DNA of 64,000 nt from an uncultured Paenibacillus sp. (lineage in GTDB: Bacteria; Bacillota; Bacilli; Paenibacillales; Paenibacillaceae). Where the stretch lies: the NCBI GenBank assembly GCA_937895345.1, contig CALAWP010000101.1, positions 1 through 64,000 on the forward strand, written 5' to 3'. Shown here piece by piece: positions 24,513 through 32,082 of this stretch (positions are counted from its first letter, which is position 1; every line of letters begins with the position of its first letter). A program made the translations under genes and the position numbers. The notes beneath the pieces are model-generated. The model saw only the letters and a list, made by a program, of their open reading frames with translations. It ran no database searches and was not told the DNA's origin.

Positions 24513-27500
24513 ATGAAAATCAAACCAACCGTCAGCTTGCTGCTGGGGTTGACTATGCTGCTCTCCCTGTTTTGGAATGCCGCGTCTTTTTTGTCGCCAT
24601 CGCCGACGGCCGTTGTATCGGCGGCGGGTTCGTCAGAGGCGACGGTATATTATTACAAGCCGTATCGCAATTGGACAACCGTTAACATCCATCATAACGG
24701 AGGCGGCAGCTGGACGGCTGTGCCCGGAACGGCAATGGCGAATGCCTGCCAGGACTGGGCGGTTTATACGGTCAATCTTGGAAGCGCTTCCTCTATGCAG
24801 GCCGTATTTACGAACGGCTCCGGCGCATGGGATAACTTGAACGGAAGCAACTATGCGATGGGAGCCGGCATTCACCAGGTCAAAAATGGCTTGTTGACCG
24901 CCTCGGCCGGCAATCCGTGCGAGGATCCGCCGGAAACATCGGGCCAAACGCTGACCGTCTATTATAAACCGGCATCGAACTGGACGCAGTCTTATTTGCA
25001 TTACAAGCCGAACGGGGGAGTCTGGACGACGGCGCCGGGAGTGCCGATGGAGCAGGCTTGCGCCGGATGGGTTCGCAAAGAGCTTGCACTCGGATCCGCT
25101 TCAGGCGCAGCGGCCGTCTTCACGAACGGCTCCGGCCTGTGGGACAACAATCAGGGGCGGGATTATGCGATGGGCACCGGCGTCGTGCGGGTCGAGGGCG
25201 GCGTCATGGCGGCGGGAAGCCCATGCCCGGATCTGCCGCCGGATTCGACGCCGCCGTCGATGCCGGAGCAGCTGACGGCTTCCGCCGTGACGAGCTCGTC
25301 CTTGACGTTGTCCTGGTCGGCTTCCGCGGACAACGAAGGCGGCAGCGGCATGGCGGGATATGTGCTGTACCGGAACGGAGCCGTTATCCGCGACGATCTG
25401 ACGGCAACCTCGTTTACCGATACAGGTCTCAGTCCTTCGACCGCATACGCCTACGCCGTTCAGGCCAAGGATCGGAGCGGCAACTTGTCGGCGCTGTCAG
25501 CGGAAGTTACGGCAACGACGCTGCAAGGCAATACGGCGGAGGTGTATTATAACTTGCAAGAAAAAGGCTGGGCTTCCGCGCATATGCATTACATGCCGGC
25601 GGGCTCGTCTTGGTCTGCGCTCCCCGGACCTGCCATGACGGAGGCGGCCTGCGCCGGCTGGGCCAAGCTGACGGTCAACTTAGGCGGCGCCGCAACGATG
25701 AAAGCCGCCTTCAACAACGGCAGCGGCTTGTGGGACAATAACGGCGGCCAGGACTACACGATCGGCACCGGCCGGACCGTCGTCTCGGGCGGCGCGGCGG
25801 CCGCCAATGCCGCCAATCCGTGCGCTCCGCTGCCGCCGGATACGACGGCGCCCTCCGTTCCCGCCGATGTGGCGGCTTCCGTCAACGGCTTGAAAGTGAC
25901 GCTGTCGTGGAGCGCCTCTTCCGATAACGAAGGAGGGCGCGGCGTAGCCGGTTACGAGATCGTCCGCACGGGAGGCACGCAAGGCTCGAAGACGTTTACG
26001 ACGGCTGCCCTGTCGTTCGTCGATGCGGCTACGGAAGCCCAAACCGCCTATACGTATACGGTGGCGGCTTACGACAAGGCCATGCCGGCGAACAAGTCGG
26101 CTCCAAGCGCGCCCGTAACGGCGACGACGCAGGATGCGCCGCTGCCGCCGCAAGGAGGAACGCCGCTCGGGACGGATATGCGCGAGGACTCCATTTATTT
26201 TGTGATGACGGCCCGGTTCTACGACGGAGACGAGTCCAACAACCGGGGCGGCCAGCTGCACGTTTCCAGCGGCAATGCAGCCTACGACGATCCGATGTTC
26301 CGGGGCGATTTCAAAGGCTTGATCGAAAAGCTCGACTACATTAAGGCGCTCGGCTTTTCGGCGATCTGGATTACGCCTGTCGTCCTGAACCGTTCGGACT
26401 ACGATTACCACGGCTATCACGGCTGGGACTTCTACCGCGTCGACCCGCGCCTGGAATCGCCGGGCGCCACGTACCAGGACCTGATCAACGAAGCGCATAA
26501 CAAAGGGATTAAAATCATTCAGGACGTCGTCTACAACCATTCCACCCGCTGGGGAGAAAAAAATTTGTTCTCTCCCAAAGTGTTCGGCGTCCGCAACAGC
26601 CAGTGGAGCTGGTATTACGACGAGCCGATTCCGGGCTTCGAATACGACGGCATTACCGTACCGAATCCGACCGGCAAGGCGTATAACGGCGATCTGTGGT
26701 CGACGGCCGAGCCGCCGGGCAATACGTGCCGCAATTGGGGCGTGCCGCTCGGCAATGGAAGCTACCACTGCCAATGGCCGAACCCGACGTCGGGCATGTT
26801 CCCGGCCAATTATTATCACCAATGCTGGATTGGCAACTGGGAAGGGGAAGACTCGCGCAGCTGCTGGATTCATGAAGATTTGGCGGACTTCAATACGGAA
26901 AACGCCGAGGTGCAGGCGTTCTTGAAGGACGTTTATCGCAAATTTATCGACATGGGCGTCGACGGCTTCCGCATCGATACGGCCGTTCATGTGCCGAGGC
27001 TGATCTGGAACCGCCATTTCTTGCCGGATGCGCACAACTATGCCGTGTCCAAATTCGGCGACAAAGGGAAACACTTCTTTATGTTCGGCGAAGTCGGAGC
27101 GTTCGTGCACGACAAATGGAACCGCGGCTCGGTCAATCATTCGGCGCAATTTTTTACCTGGAAGGAAAGAAGAAGCTACAGCGCCGACGATGCGGCGGCC
27201 GTGCTGGAGCAGTACAACTACGAGCAAGCGATGGGGCCTGCCAATCAGCCGACCTCCGACAACGCCTTTTTGCGCGGCAATCAATATCATGCGCCGGACC
27301 ACAGCCAATTCTCGGGCATGAGCGTAATCGATATGCGTATGCATATGAATTTCGGGGAGGCCAGCAACGCGTTCTGGAACGGCAAAGATTCGGACGACAG
27401 CTATAACGATGCGACCTTCAACGTCGTCTACGTCGACAGCCACGATTACGGCCCGAACAAATCGAATACGAGGTACGATGGCGGGACGGCGGCATGGGCC

Positions 27501-28082
27501 GAAAATATGAGCTTGATGTGGACGTTCCGCGGCATACCGACGCTGTATTACGGCTCCGAAATCGAGTTTCAGGCCGGGAAGCAGATCGATTGCGGTCCAA
27601 GCTGCCCGCTGGCGACGACCGGCCGCGCGTATTTCGGCGATCATATCGAAGGCAACGTGACGGCCGCCGACTTCGGCGTCGTCGCTTCGGCCGACGGGGC
27701 GGTTGCCCAGACGCTCGACAAGCCGCTTGTGAAGCATGTGCAGCGGCTGAATATGATCCGCAGACAAATTCCCGCCCTCCAGAAAGGGCAATATTCGACC
27801 TCGGATATTCAGGGGAATATGGCGTACAAGCGCCGTTACACCGATGCGTCGTCCGGCGCCGACAGCTTTGCGCTGATTACGGTATCCGGTTCCGCCACGT
27901 TCTCCAACATCCCGAACGGGACGTACAAGGATGCCGTGACCGGCGACGTCAAAACGGTCACCAATGGCACGCTGACGGCGAACGCAAGCGGCAAAGGCAA
28001 TCTTCGCGTTTACGTGCTCGACCTGCCGGGCAATCCGGCGCCGAGCAAGATCGGCGTGGACGGACCGTTTCTGAAGCCGTAA
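24513..28082 (+). CDS. Secreted alpha-amylase / pullulanase-type GH13 enzyme with starch-binding modules
   Basis: The protein has 1189 residues. A signal peptide ends near residue 38 (VVSAAG). Two CBM25-type starch-binding modules follow (about 43-130 and 150-240), then an FN3 domain, a third CBM25, a second FN3 and the GH13 barrel from about 560. The catalytic set is complete: DVVYNH (region I, about 671-676), nucleophile Asp822 in GFRID, acid/base Glu860 in FGEVG, and Asp978 in VDSHD. It hydrolyses starch outside the cell. AAAGGAGG precedes ATG 24513; the frame to 24447 has no site. A MalR-like operator upstream suggests maltodextrin induction. Confidence 0.93.
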   Translation: MKIKPTVSLLLGLTMLLSLFWNAASFLSPSPTAVVSAAGSSEATVYYYKPYRNWTTVNIHHNGGGSWTAVPGTAMANACQDWAVYTVNLGSASSMQAVFTNGSGAWDNLNGSNYAMGAGIHQVKNGLLTASAGNPCEDPPETSGQTLTVYYKPASNWTQSYLHYKPNGGVWTTAPGVPMEQACAGWVRKELALGSASGAAAVFTNGSGLWDNNQGRDYAMGTGVVRVEGGVMAAGSPCPDLPPDSTPPSMPEQLTASAVTSSSLTLSWSASADNEGGSGMAGYVLYRNGAVIRDDLTATSFTDTGLSPSTAYAYAVQAKDRSGNLSALSAEVTATTLQGNTAEVYYNLQEKGWASAHMHYMPAGSSWSALPGPAMTEAACAGWAKLTVNLGGAATMKAAFNNGSGLWDNNGGQDYTIGTGRTVVSGGAAAANAANPCAPLPPDTTAPSVPADVAASVNGLKVTLSWSASSDNEGGRGVAGYEIVRTGGTQGSKTFTTAALSFVDAATEAQTAYTYTVAAYDKAMPANKSAPSAPVTATTQDAPLPPQGGTPLGTDMREDSIYFVMTARFYDGDESNNRGGQLHVSSGNAAYDDPMFRGDFKGLIEKLDYIKALGFSAIWITPVVLNRSDYDYHGYHGWDFYRVDPRLESPGATYQDLINEAHNKGIKIIQDVVYNHSTRWGEKNLFSPKVFGVRNSQWSWYYDEPIPGFEYDGITVPNPTGKAYNGDLWSTAEPPGNTCRNWGVPLGNGSYHCQWPNPTSGMFPANYYHQCWIGNWEGEDSRSCWIHEDLADFNTENAEVQAFLKDVYRKFIDMGVDGFRIDTAVHVPRLIWNRHFLPDAHNYAVSKFGDKGKHFFMFGEVGAFVHDKWNRGSVNHSAQFFTWKERRSYSADDAAAVLEQYNYEQAMGPANQPTSDNAFLRGNQYHAPDHSQFSGMSVIDMRMHMNFGEASNAFWNGKDSDDSYNDATFNVVYVDSHDYGPNKSNTRYDGGTAAWAENMSLMWTFRGIPTLYYGSEIEFQAGKQIDCGPSCPLATTGRAYFGDHIEGNVTAADFGVVASADGAVAQTLDKPLVKHVQRLNMIRRQIPALQKGQYSTSDIQGNMAYKRRYTDASSGADSFALITVSGSATFSNIPNGTYKDAVTGDVKTVTNGTLTANASGKGNLRVYVLDLPGNPAPSKIGVDGPFLKP

Positions 28083-28084
28083 CC

Positions 28085-28195
28085 TGCCCGTTCGGCCTGC
28101 CCCAAAGACTTCCGGCCAGCCCGGCCTGCCAAGGTCATCCGGCCAGCCCGGCCTGTCAAGGTCATCCGTCCAGTTCGACCTGCACAAAACATCCG
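28085..28195. repeat. 27-bp tandem repeat, about four copies
   Basis: Units of the type CCGGCCAGCCCGGCCTGYCA begin at 28085 (diverged), 28112, 28139 and 28166 (diverged), directly after the amylase stop codon. Confidence 0.8.
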
Positions 28196-28205
28196 GCTCG
28201 GCCGG

Positions 28206-28245
28206 AGGCCCGCTCCCGTCTCAAAGCGGGGCGGGCCGCATTTTT
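28206..28245 (+). terminator. Terminator of the amylase gene
   Basis: GGCCCGC (28207-28213) pairs with GCGGGCC (28231-28237), extended inwards by CCC/GGG, and is followed by GCATTTTT. Confidence 0.8.
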
Positions 28246-28356
28246 GCGCGAGATGTACAAGTCTTCTCATAATCCTTTTTTGATCCGAATACAATGTTCG
28301 TATATGCATAGCTTAGTCATACGAACGGCGATATCGGGAAGAGAGGATCGTGGAAC

Positions 28357-29535
28357 ATGGACAAGTCGAGAGCGGCGATATGGGGCATCGGGACGGCGGT
28401 GCCGCCATACCGGATAGAGCAGGAGGATACGTCGCGGAGGCTGGCCGATGCGCTGCTGCAGGCCGGACAAACGGATTCCAGTCGCTGGGCCAAAAAAATA
28501 TTCAGGCAATGCGGCGTTCAAACCCGTTATACATGCGAGCCCAATTTGCTGCAGCATGCGGAGGATTGCCTTTATTTCCCGAGCGGGGGGAGAACGGAAA
28601 GCGACATGCCCGCGACCAGCGCCCGCATGGCCTTGTACAAGCGGGCGTCCGTGCCGCTTGCCGCCGAAGCGGCCGCCAAAGCGATGGCGGACGGCGGAGT
28701 GGATGCCGCCGGCATTACGCATCTCCTCACGGTGAGCTGCACCGGGCAGTTTCTCCCCGGCCTGGATGCCGCGCTGATTAGCGAGCTGGGGTTGAAGCCG
28801 TCGGTGGAAAGATATCCGCTGACGTTTCTGGGCTGCGCGGCGGGGGTAAGGGCGATGAGCCTGGCGAAGCGGCTGGCGGAGGGCAAGCCCGGAACGCGGG
28901 TGCTCATCGTCTGCGCAGAGCTGTGCACGCTCCATATTCAGCCGTCCGCCGGCCGGGAGGCTTTGTACGGCGCGTCCTTCTTCGGAGACGGCGCGTCCGC
29001 TTGCGTCATCGGCGCAGGCGCCGGCCGCGGAACGGATAGCTTCGTGCTTGGCGAAGATTTGACCGCCACGCTGCCGGGCAGCGAAGGGGAGATGACCTGG
29101 GAGGTTGGCGATTACGGCTTCGACCTGCATCTTTCCACTTCGATTCCGCGGCTGATCGGCGAGCATGTGCCTGCGGCGGCGGCGCGGCTGACGGGGGACA
29201 GGCCGAAGCCGGAGCTGTGGGCGATACATCCCGGCGGCAGAGGGATCGTCGATGCGCTTCAGGAGACGTTCGGATTGTCCGACAAGCAGACGTCCGCCAG
29301 CCGTACCGTGCTGCGCGACTATGGCAATATGTCATCGGCGACGATTTTGTTTGTATTGCAGGAGATGAGACGGATGCTGCGGCTCGAAAACCGGCCGGCA
29401 GGAGAAGGGATTATGATGGCGTTCGGTCCGGGCGTGACGGCGGAGCTTATTCGCATGACGTATTCCCTGGCGGACGACTCGGTTGCTTCGGATCGGCTTC
29501 ACCGCATCCCGAGCGCGGCGGATGCTTATGCTTAG
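28357..29535 (+). CDS. Type III polyketide synthase (chalcone-synthase fold)
   Basis: The protein has 392 residues. The Cys-His-Asn triad is intact: Cys160 in LGCAAG, His291 in IHPGG and Asn324 in YGNMSS. The enzyme loads an acyl starter and extends it with malonyl-CoA to alkylpyrones or alkylresorcinols. Bacillus BpsA is a functional relative. The methyltransferase and flavoprotein that follow with overlapping ends suggest that the product is methylated and hydroxylated, as in the Streptomyces srs phenolic-lipid pathway. Chain length and product are not predictable. Confidence 0.92.
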   Translation: MDKSRAAIWGIGTAVPPYRIEQEDTSRRLADALLQAGQTDSSRWAKKIFRQCGVQTRYTCEPNLLQHAEDCLYFPSGGRTESDMPATSARMALYKRASVPLAAEAAAKAMADGGVDAAGITHLLTVSCTGQFLPGLDAALISELGLKPSVERYPLTFLGCAAGVRAMSLAKRLAEGKPGTRVLIVCAELCTLHIQPSAGREALYGASFFGDGASACVIGAGAGRGTDSFVLGEDLTATLPGSEGEMTWEVGDYGFDLHLSTSIPRLIGEHVPAAAARLTGDRPKPELWAIHPGGRGIVDALQETFGLSDKQTSASRTVLRDYGNMSSATILFVLQEMRRMLRLENRPAGEGIMMAFGPGVTAELIRMTYSLADDSVASDRLHRIPSAADAYA

Positions 29536-30256
29536 GACGTTTCGGCATCGCGAGCGCCGGCCCGAGCTGATGGACGACCTGTCGGGGGGCGGACCGCAGC
29601 TGCAAGAGGCGCTCGTCCATCTTCGCGGGCTGAACCGTCTGTTTGGCGCCGCCTATCCGACCTTGTACGGGGTTAAGCGGCTGTGGCGCGAGGCGGGACG
29701 GCCGAAAGTGCTGACGGTTATCGACATCGGAGCCGGCTCCGGCGACGTCAACGGCAGATTGCTCGAATGGGCGACCCGCGAGGGCGTCAACCTGCGGCTA
29801 ACGCTGATGGATATAACGGAGGAGGCGATTCGCGAGGCGAGACTGTATTACGGGAACGAGCCGCGCGTGCGCGTATGCCGGGGAAACCTGTTTGAATTGG
29901 ACAAGGAGTCGGCGGATGTGGTGACAGGAACGCAGCTGTTGCATCATTTTGCGGATGAAGAGCTGGAGCGGGCGGTCGCTTGCATGCTGAACGCGTCGCG
30001 GCTGGGCGTTGTCGTGAACGACATTCACCGGCATTGGCTGCCGTGGTCGGCGGTCTGGCTGGCGACCCGGCTTATTTCCCGCAATCCTTACATTCGGCAC
30101 GACGGGCCGTTGTCCGTGGCCAAAGGATTTCGAGCGTCGGACTGGAAGGCGCTGCGCCAGCGCCTGCACGGCGTGCGGATGAGGAGCTCGTGGCGGCCGC
30201 TGTTTCGATATGCCGTCATTATTTATAAGACGGAGGGGAAGCGGGATGGCGTATGA
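29522..30256 (+). CDS. SAM-dependent methyltransferase of the PKS operon
   Basis: The protein has 244 residues. Motif I is VIDIGAGSGDVN, followed by LTLMDITEEAI and the LLHHFADEE segment of class I methyltransferases. It overlaps the PKS stop by 14 bases and the next gene by 11 bases, so it is translationally coupled. It probably methylates the polyketide product. Starts at 29522 and 29528 are both possible; neither has a strong site. Confidence 0.88.
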   Translation: MLMLRTFRHRERRPELMDDLSGGGPQLQEALVHLRGLNRLFGAAYPTLYGVKRLWREAGRPKVLTVIDIGAGSGDVNGRLLEWATREGVNLRLTLMDITEEAIREARLYYGNEPRVRVCRGNLFELDKESADVVTGTQLLHHFADEELERAVACMLNASRLGVVVNDIHRHWLPWSAVWLATRLISRNPYIRHDGPLSVAKGFRASDWKALRQRLHGVRMRSSWRPLFRYAVIIYKTEGKRDGV

Positions 30257-31445
30257 CGCGGCCGTAGTCGGTGCGGGCATCGGCGGAAGCGGTCTGGCCA
30301 AGCTTCTGGCGGAGCGGGGCTGGACCGTATTGCTGCTAGACCGGAACGCATTGCCGAAACATAAAGTTTGCGGCGAGTTTTTGTCCCCGGAGTCGAAGGT
30401 TTTTTTGCGGGAGATGGGACTGCTGAACGAGGTTATGGCTTTGGGCCCGGCGGAAATTAGCCGAATCCGGCTGCATCTGGACGGCGGCGGACGAATCGAG
30501 CTGCCGCTGCCGAAAACGGCATTCGGCATCAGCCGCCGGAAGCTGGACGCGGCGCTTCTCGATGCAGCGATCCGGTCGGGCGTTCATGTGCTGCAGTCCG
30601 CAACCGTCACGGAATACGTGCCTTGCGGTGCAGGCTGGACCGTTACAGCGTCGGTCGGCCGGGAGACGAGAAAATTTGCGGCGAGTACAGTGATTGCCGC
30701 TTGGGGCGGTACGCCAATCAGGCTGAAGGGCGGTGCGCCAATCGGGCTGAAGGGTGATGCGCCAATCGGGCTGAAGGGTGGAGCTGCGGTCCGGACGGAG
30801 CGGAATCGACGGCGTGCAGAACCGAGTGTCGGCGTCAAATCCCACTACATTGGGAACGGTTTTGCCGAGGACGCCGTGGAGCTTTATTTTTTTGCCGGAG
30901 GGTATTTAGGCGTAAACGCGATAGAGGACGGGAAGTTCAATGCGGCCGCGCTGCTGGAACAGAAGGACATTCCTCGCCGGCATAAGACAGTGGCGGATAT
31001 GCTGGAAGCCGCCGCGAGCCGTCATTCCGCACTCGGACCGCTGCTGTCCTCGGCCGCTCCCGTTCCGGGGACGCAGGCGGCGACCGCTCCGGTCCGGATT
31101 GCCCAGCGGCCGTCCGCCTGGGGCGACATCGCCCATGTGGGCGACGCCATGGGCCGTATCCCTCCCCTATGCGGCGACGGCATGTCGATCGCGCTCCGCT
31201 CCGCCCAGCTGTGCGCCGATTACGCCGACCGCTTCCTGCGCGGCGAGCTGACGCTCGGGCAGTGGCGCGACGGCTACGCCGCTGCGGCGGCCGCGGAGTT
31301 TGCGGGGCCGCTCCGCTGGGGCAGGGCGCTGCAGTTTCTGCTGCAAGCGCCGCTGCTGCCCCGCGCGCTGCCGGGCTTGGCGAAGCTTGCGCCCTTCGCG
31401 GCGCGGGCTCTCGTCGGCGCGACCAGACTAAGCCGCAACGGCTGA
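30246..31445 (+). CDS. FAD-dependent monooxygenase/reductase of the PKS operon
   Basis: The protein has 399 residues. The Rossmann motif is VVGAGIGGSGLAKLLAERG with the following acidic LLDRN. GDAMGRIPPLCGDGMSIAL is the FAD-phosphate-binding GD motif. It is related to the UbiH / geranylgeranyl-reductase superfamily and probably hydroxylates or reduces the lipid polyketide. GGAGGGG precedes the ATG. An unusual 8-residue repeat (GGxPIxLK, three copies) lies at about residues 155-180. Confidence 0.85.
   Translation: MAYDAAVVGAGIGGSGLAKLLAERGWTVLLLDRNALPKHKVCGEFLSPESKVFLREMGLLNEVMALGPAEISRIRLHLDGGGRIELPLPKTAFGISRRKLDAALLDAAIRSGVHVLQSATVTEYVPCGAGWTVTASVGRETRKFAASTVIAAWGGTPIRLKGGAPIGLKGDAPIGLKGGAAVRTERNRRRAEPSVGVKSHYIGNGFAEDAVELYFFAGGYLGVNAIEDGKFNAAALLEQKDIPRRHKTVADMLEAAASRHSALGPLLSSAAPVPGTQAATAPVRIAQRPSAWGDIAHVGDAMGRIPPLCGDGMSIALRSAQLCADYADRFLRGELTLGQWRDGYAAAAAAEFAGPLRWGRALQFLLQAPLLPRALPGLAKLAPFAARALVGATRLSRNG
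30705..30783 (+). repeat. 24-bp in-frame repeat within the flavoprotein gene
   Basis: CGCCAATC starts at 30712, 30736 and 30760, encoding three tandem octapeptides of the form GGxPIxLK. Confidence 0.85.
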
Positions 31446-31516
31446 CCCGTCCAAGGGCCGCGGAGCAGCGTTGCCGAAGGTCGAAAGGTCGACCATAACT
31501 TTTATGTGTATCCAGG

Positions 31517-31569
31517 AAAGAACGCTTTTTTCCGTCGTGTTGAGGACGGGAAAAAGCGTTCTTTTTTAT
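31517..31569 (+). terminator. Strong terminator of the PKS operon
   Basis: AAAGAACGCTTTTTTCCGTC pairs with GACGGGAAAAAGCGTTCTTT around a short loop, and a TTTTTTA tract follows. Confidence 0.9.
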
Positions 31570-31676
31570 TCATCGCAATCGCGCCGTAACTGTAACTAAA
31601 CTGCTATATGGCGAAATCGTATCAATGAGGCGAAACTTGCTTGTTAACAGGAGATAGGATCCATTCCGGCTGGTTC

Positions 31677-31855
31677 CGTCAGTCAAGTCCCTGCCTTGTT
31701 CGTCAGCCTAGTCCGCCAACCTTGTCCCCGCTTCATTCGTCGGCCCAGTCCATCAGTCTTGTCCCTGCCTTGCCCGCCAGCCTAGTACAAGCCCAGTTCG
31801 CCAACCTTCCCTGTCTTGCTGGCCAGCCTAGTCCGCCAGTCTTGCCGCCGCTCGT
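31677..31855. repeat. Degenerate repeat of about 38 bp
   Basis: The phrase CGYCAGCCTAGTCCRYCA.yCTTG recurs about five times with irregular spacing (for example 31701, 31739, 31775). No gene is supported here. Confidence 0.6.
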
Positions 31856-31907
31856 TTCCGCTTGGGCATGCTATTTCCAAAGGAACAGTCGAGCCGTGAA
31901 ACTAAAA

Positions 31908-31956
31908 TATACCCCACATAGGTATATTGACATCGGATAGGGGGGTGGGGTATACT
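31908..31956 (+). promoter_or_regulatory. copA promoter bracketed by a copper-type inverted repeat
   Basis: TTGACA (31927-31932), an 18-bp G-rich spacer and TATACT (31951-31956). TATACCCCAC (31908-31917) and GTGGGGTATA (31945-31954) form a perfect 10-bp inverted repeat whose right arm overlaps the -10. TACCCC/GGGGTA half-sites are typical of CsoR-type copper repressors. The wide spacing between the arms is unusual. Confidence 0.7.
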
Positions 31957-31979
31957 GGACGCAAGATGCAAAACAAGAG

Positions 31980-32031
31980 GTAAACCCTGACGATCGCAAG
32001 CGCGCGCCTTTACGCGATGGTTCAGGTTTAC
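31980..32031 (+). other. Hairpin in the copA leader
   Basis: GTAAACCCTGA pairs with TTCAGGTTTAC with one bulged C, and ATCGC/GCGAT pair inside. There is no T tract, so it is not a standard terminator. It lies in the 5' UTR, 50 bases before the start codon. Confidence 0.45.
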
Positions 32032-32082
32032 GGTGCATGGCACTTACATGATCGCATTTATAGGAAACGGATGTGTTGACGG

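Noticed and set aside
25680..28187. 835-codon minus-strand ORF
   Set aside because: It is the antisense of the GH13 amylase, whose motifs and signal peptide are clear on the plus strand. Long antisense frames are common in GC-rich DNA.
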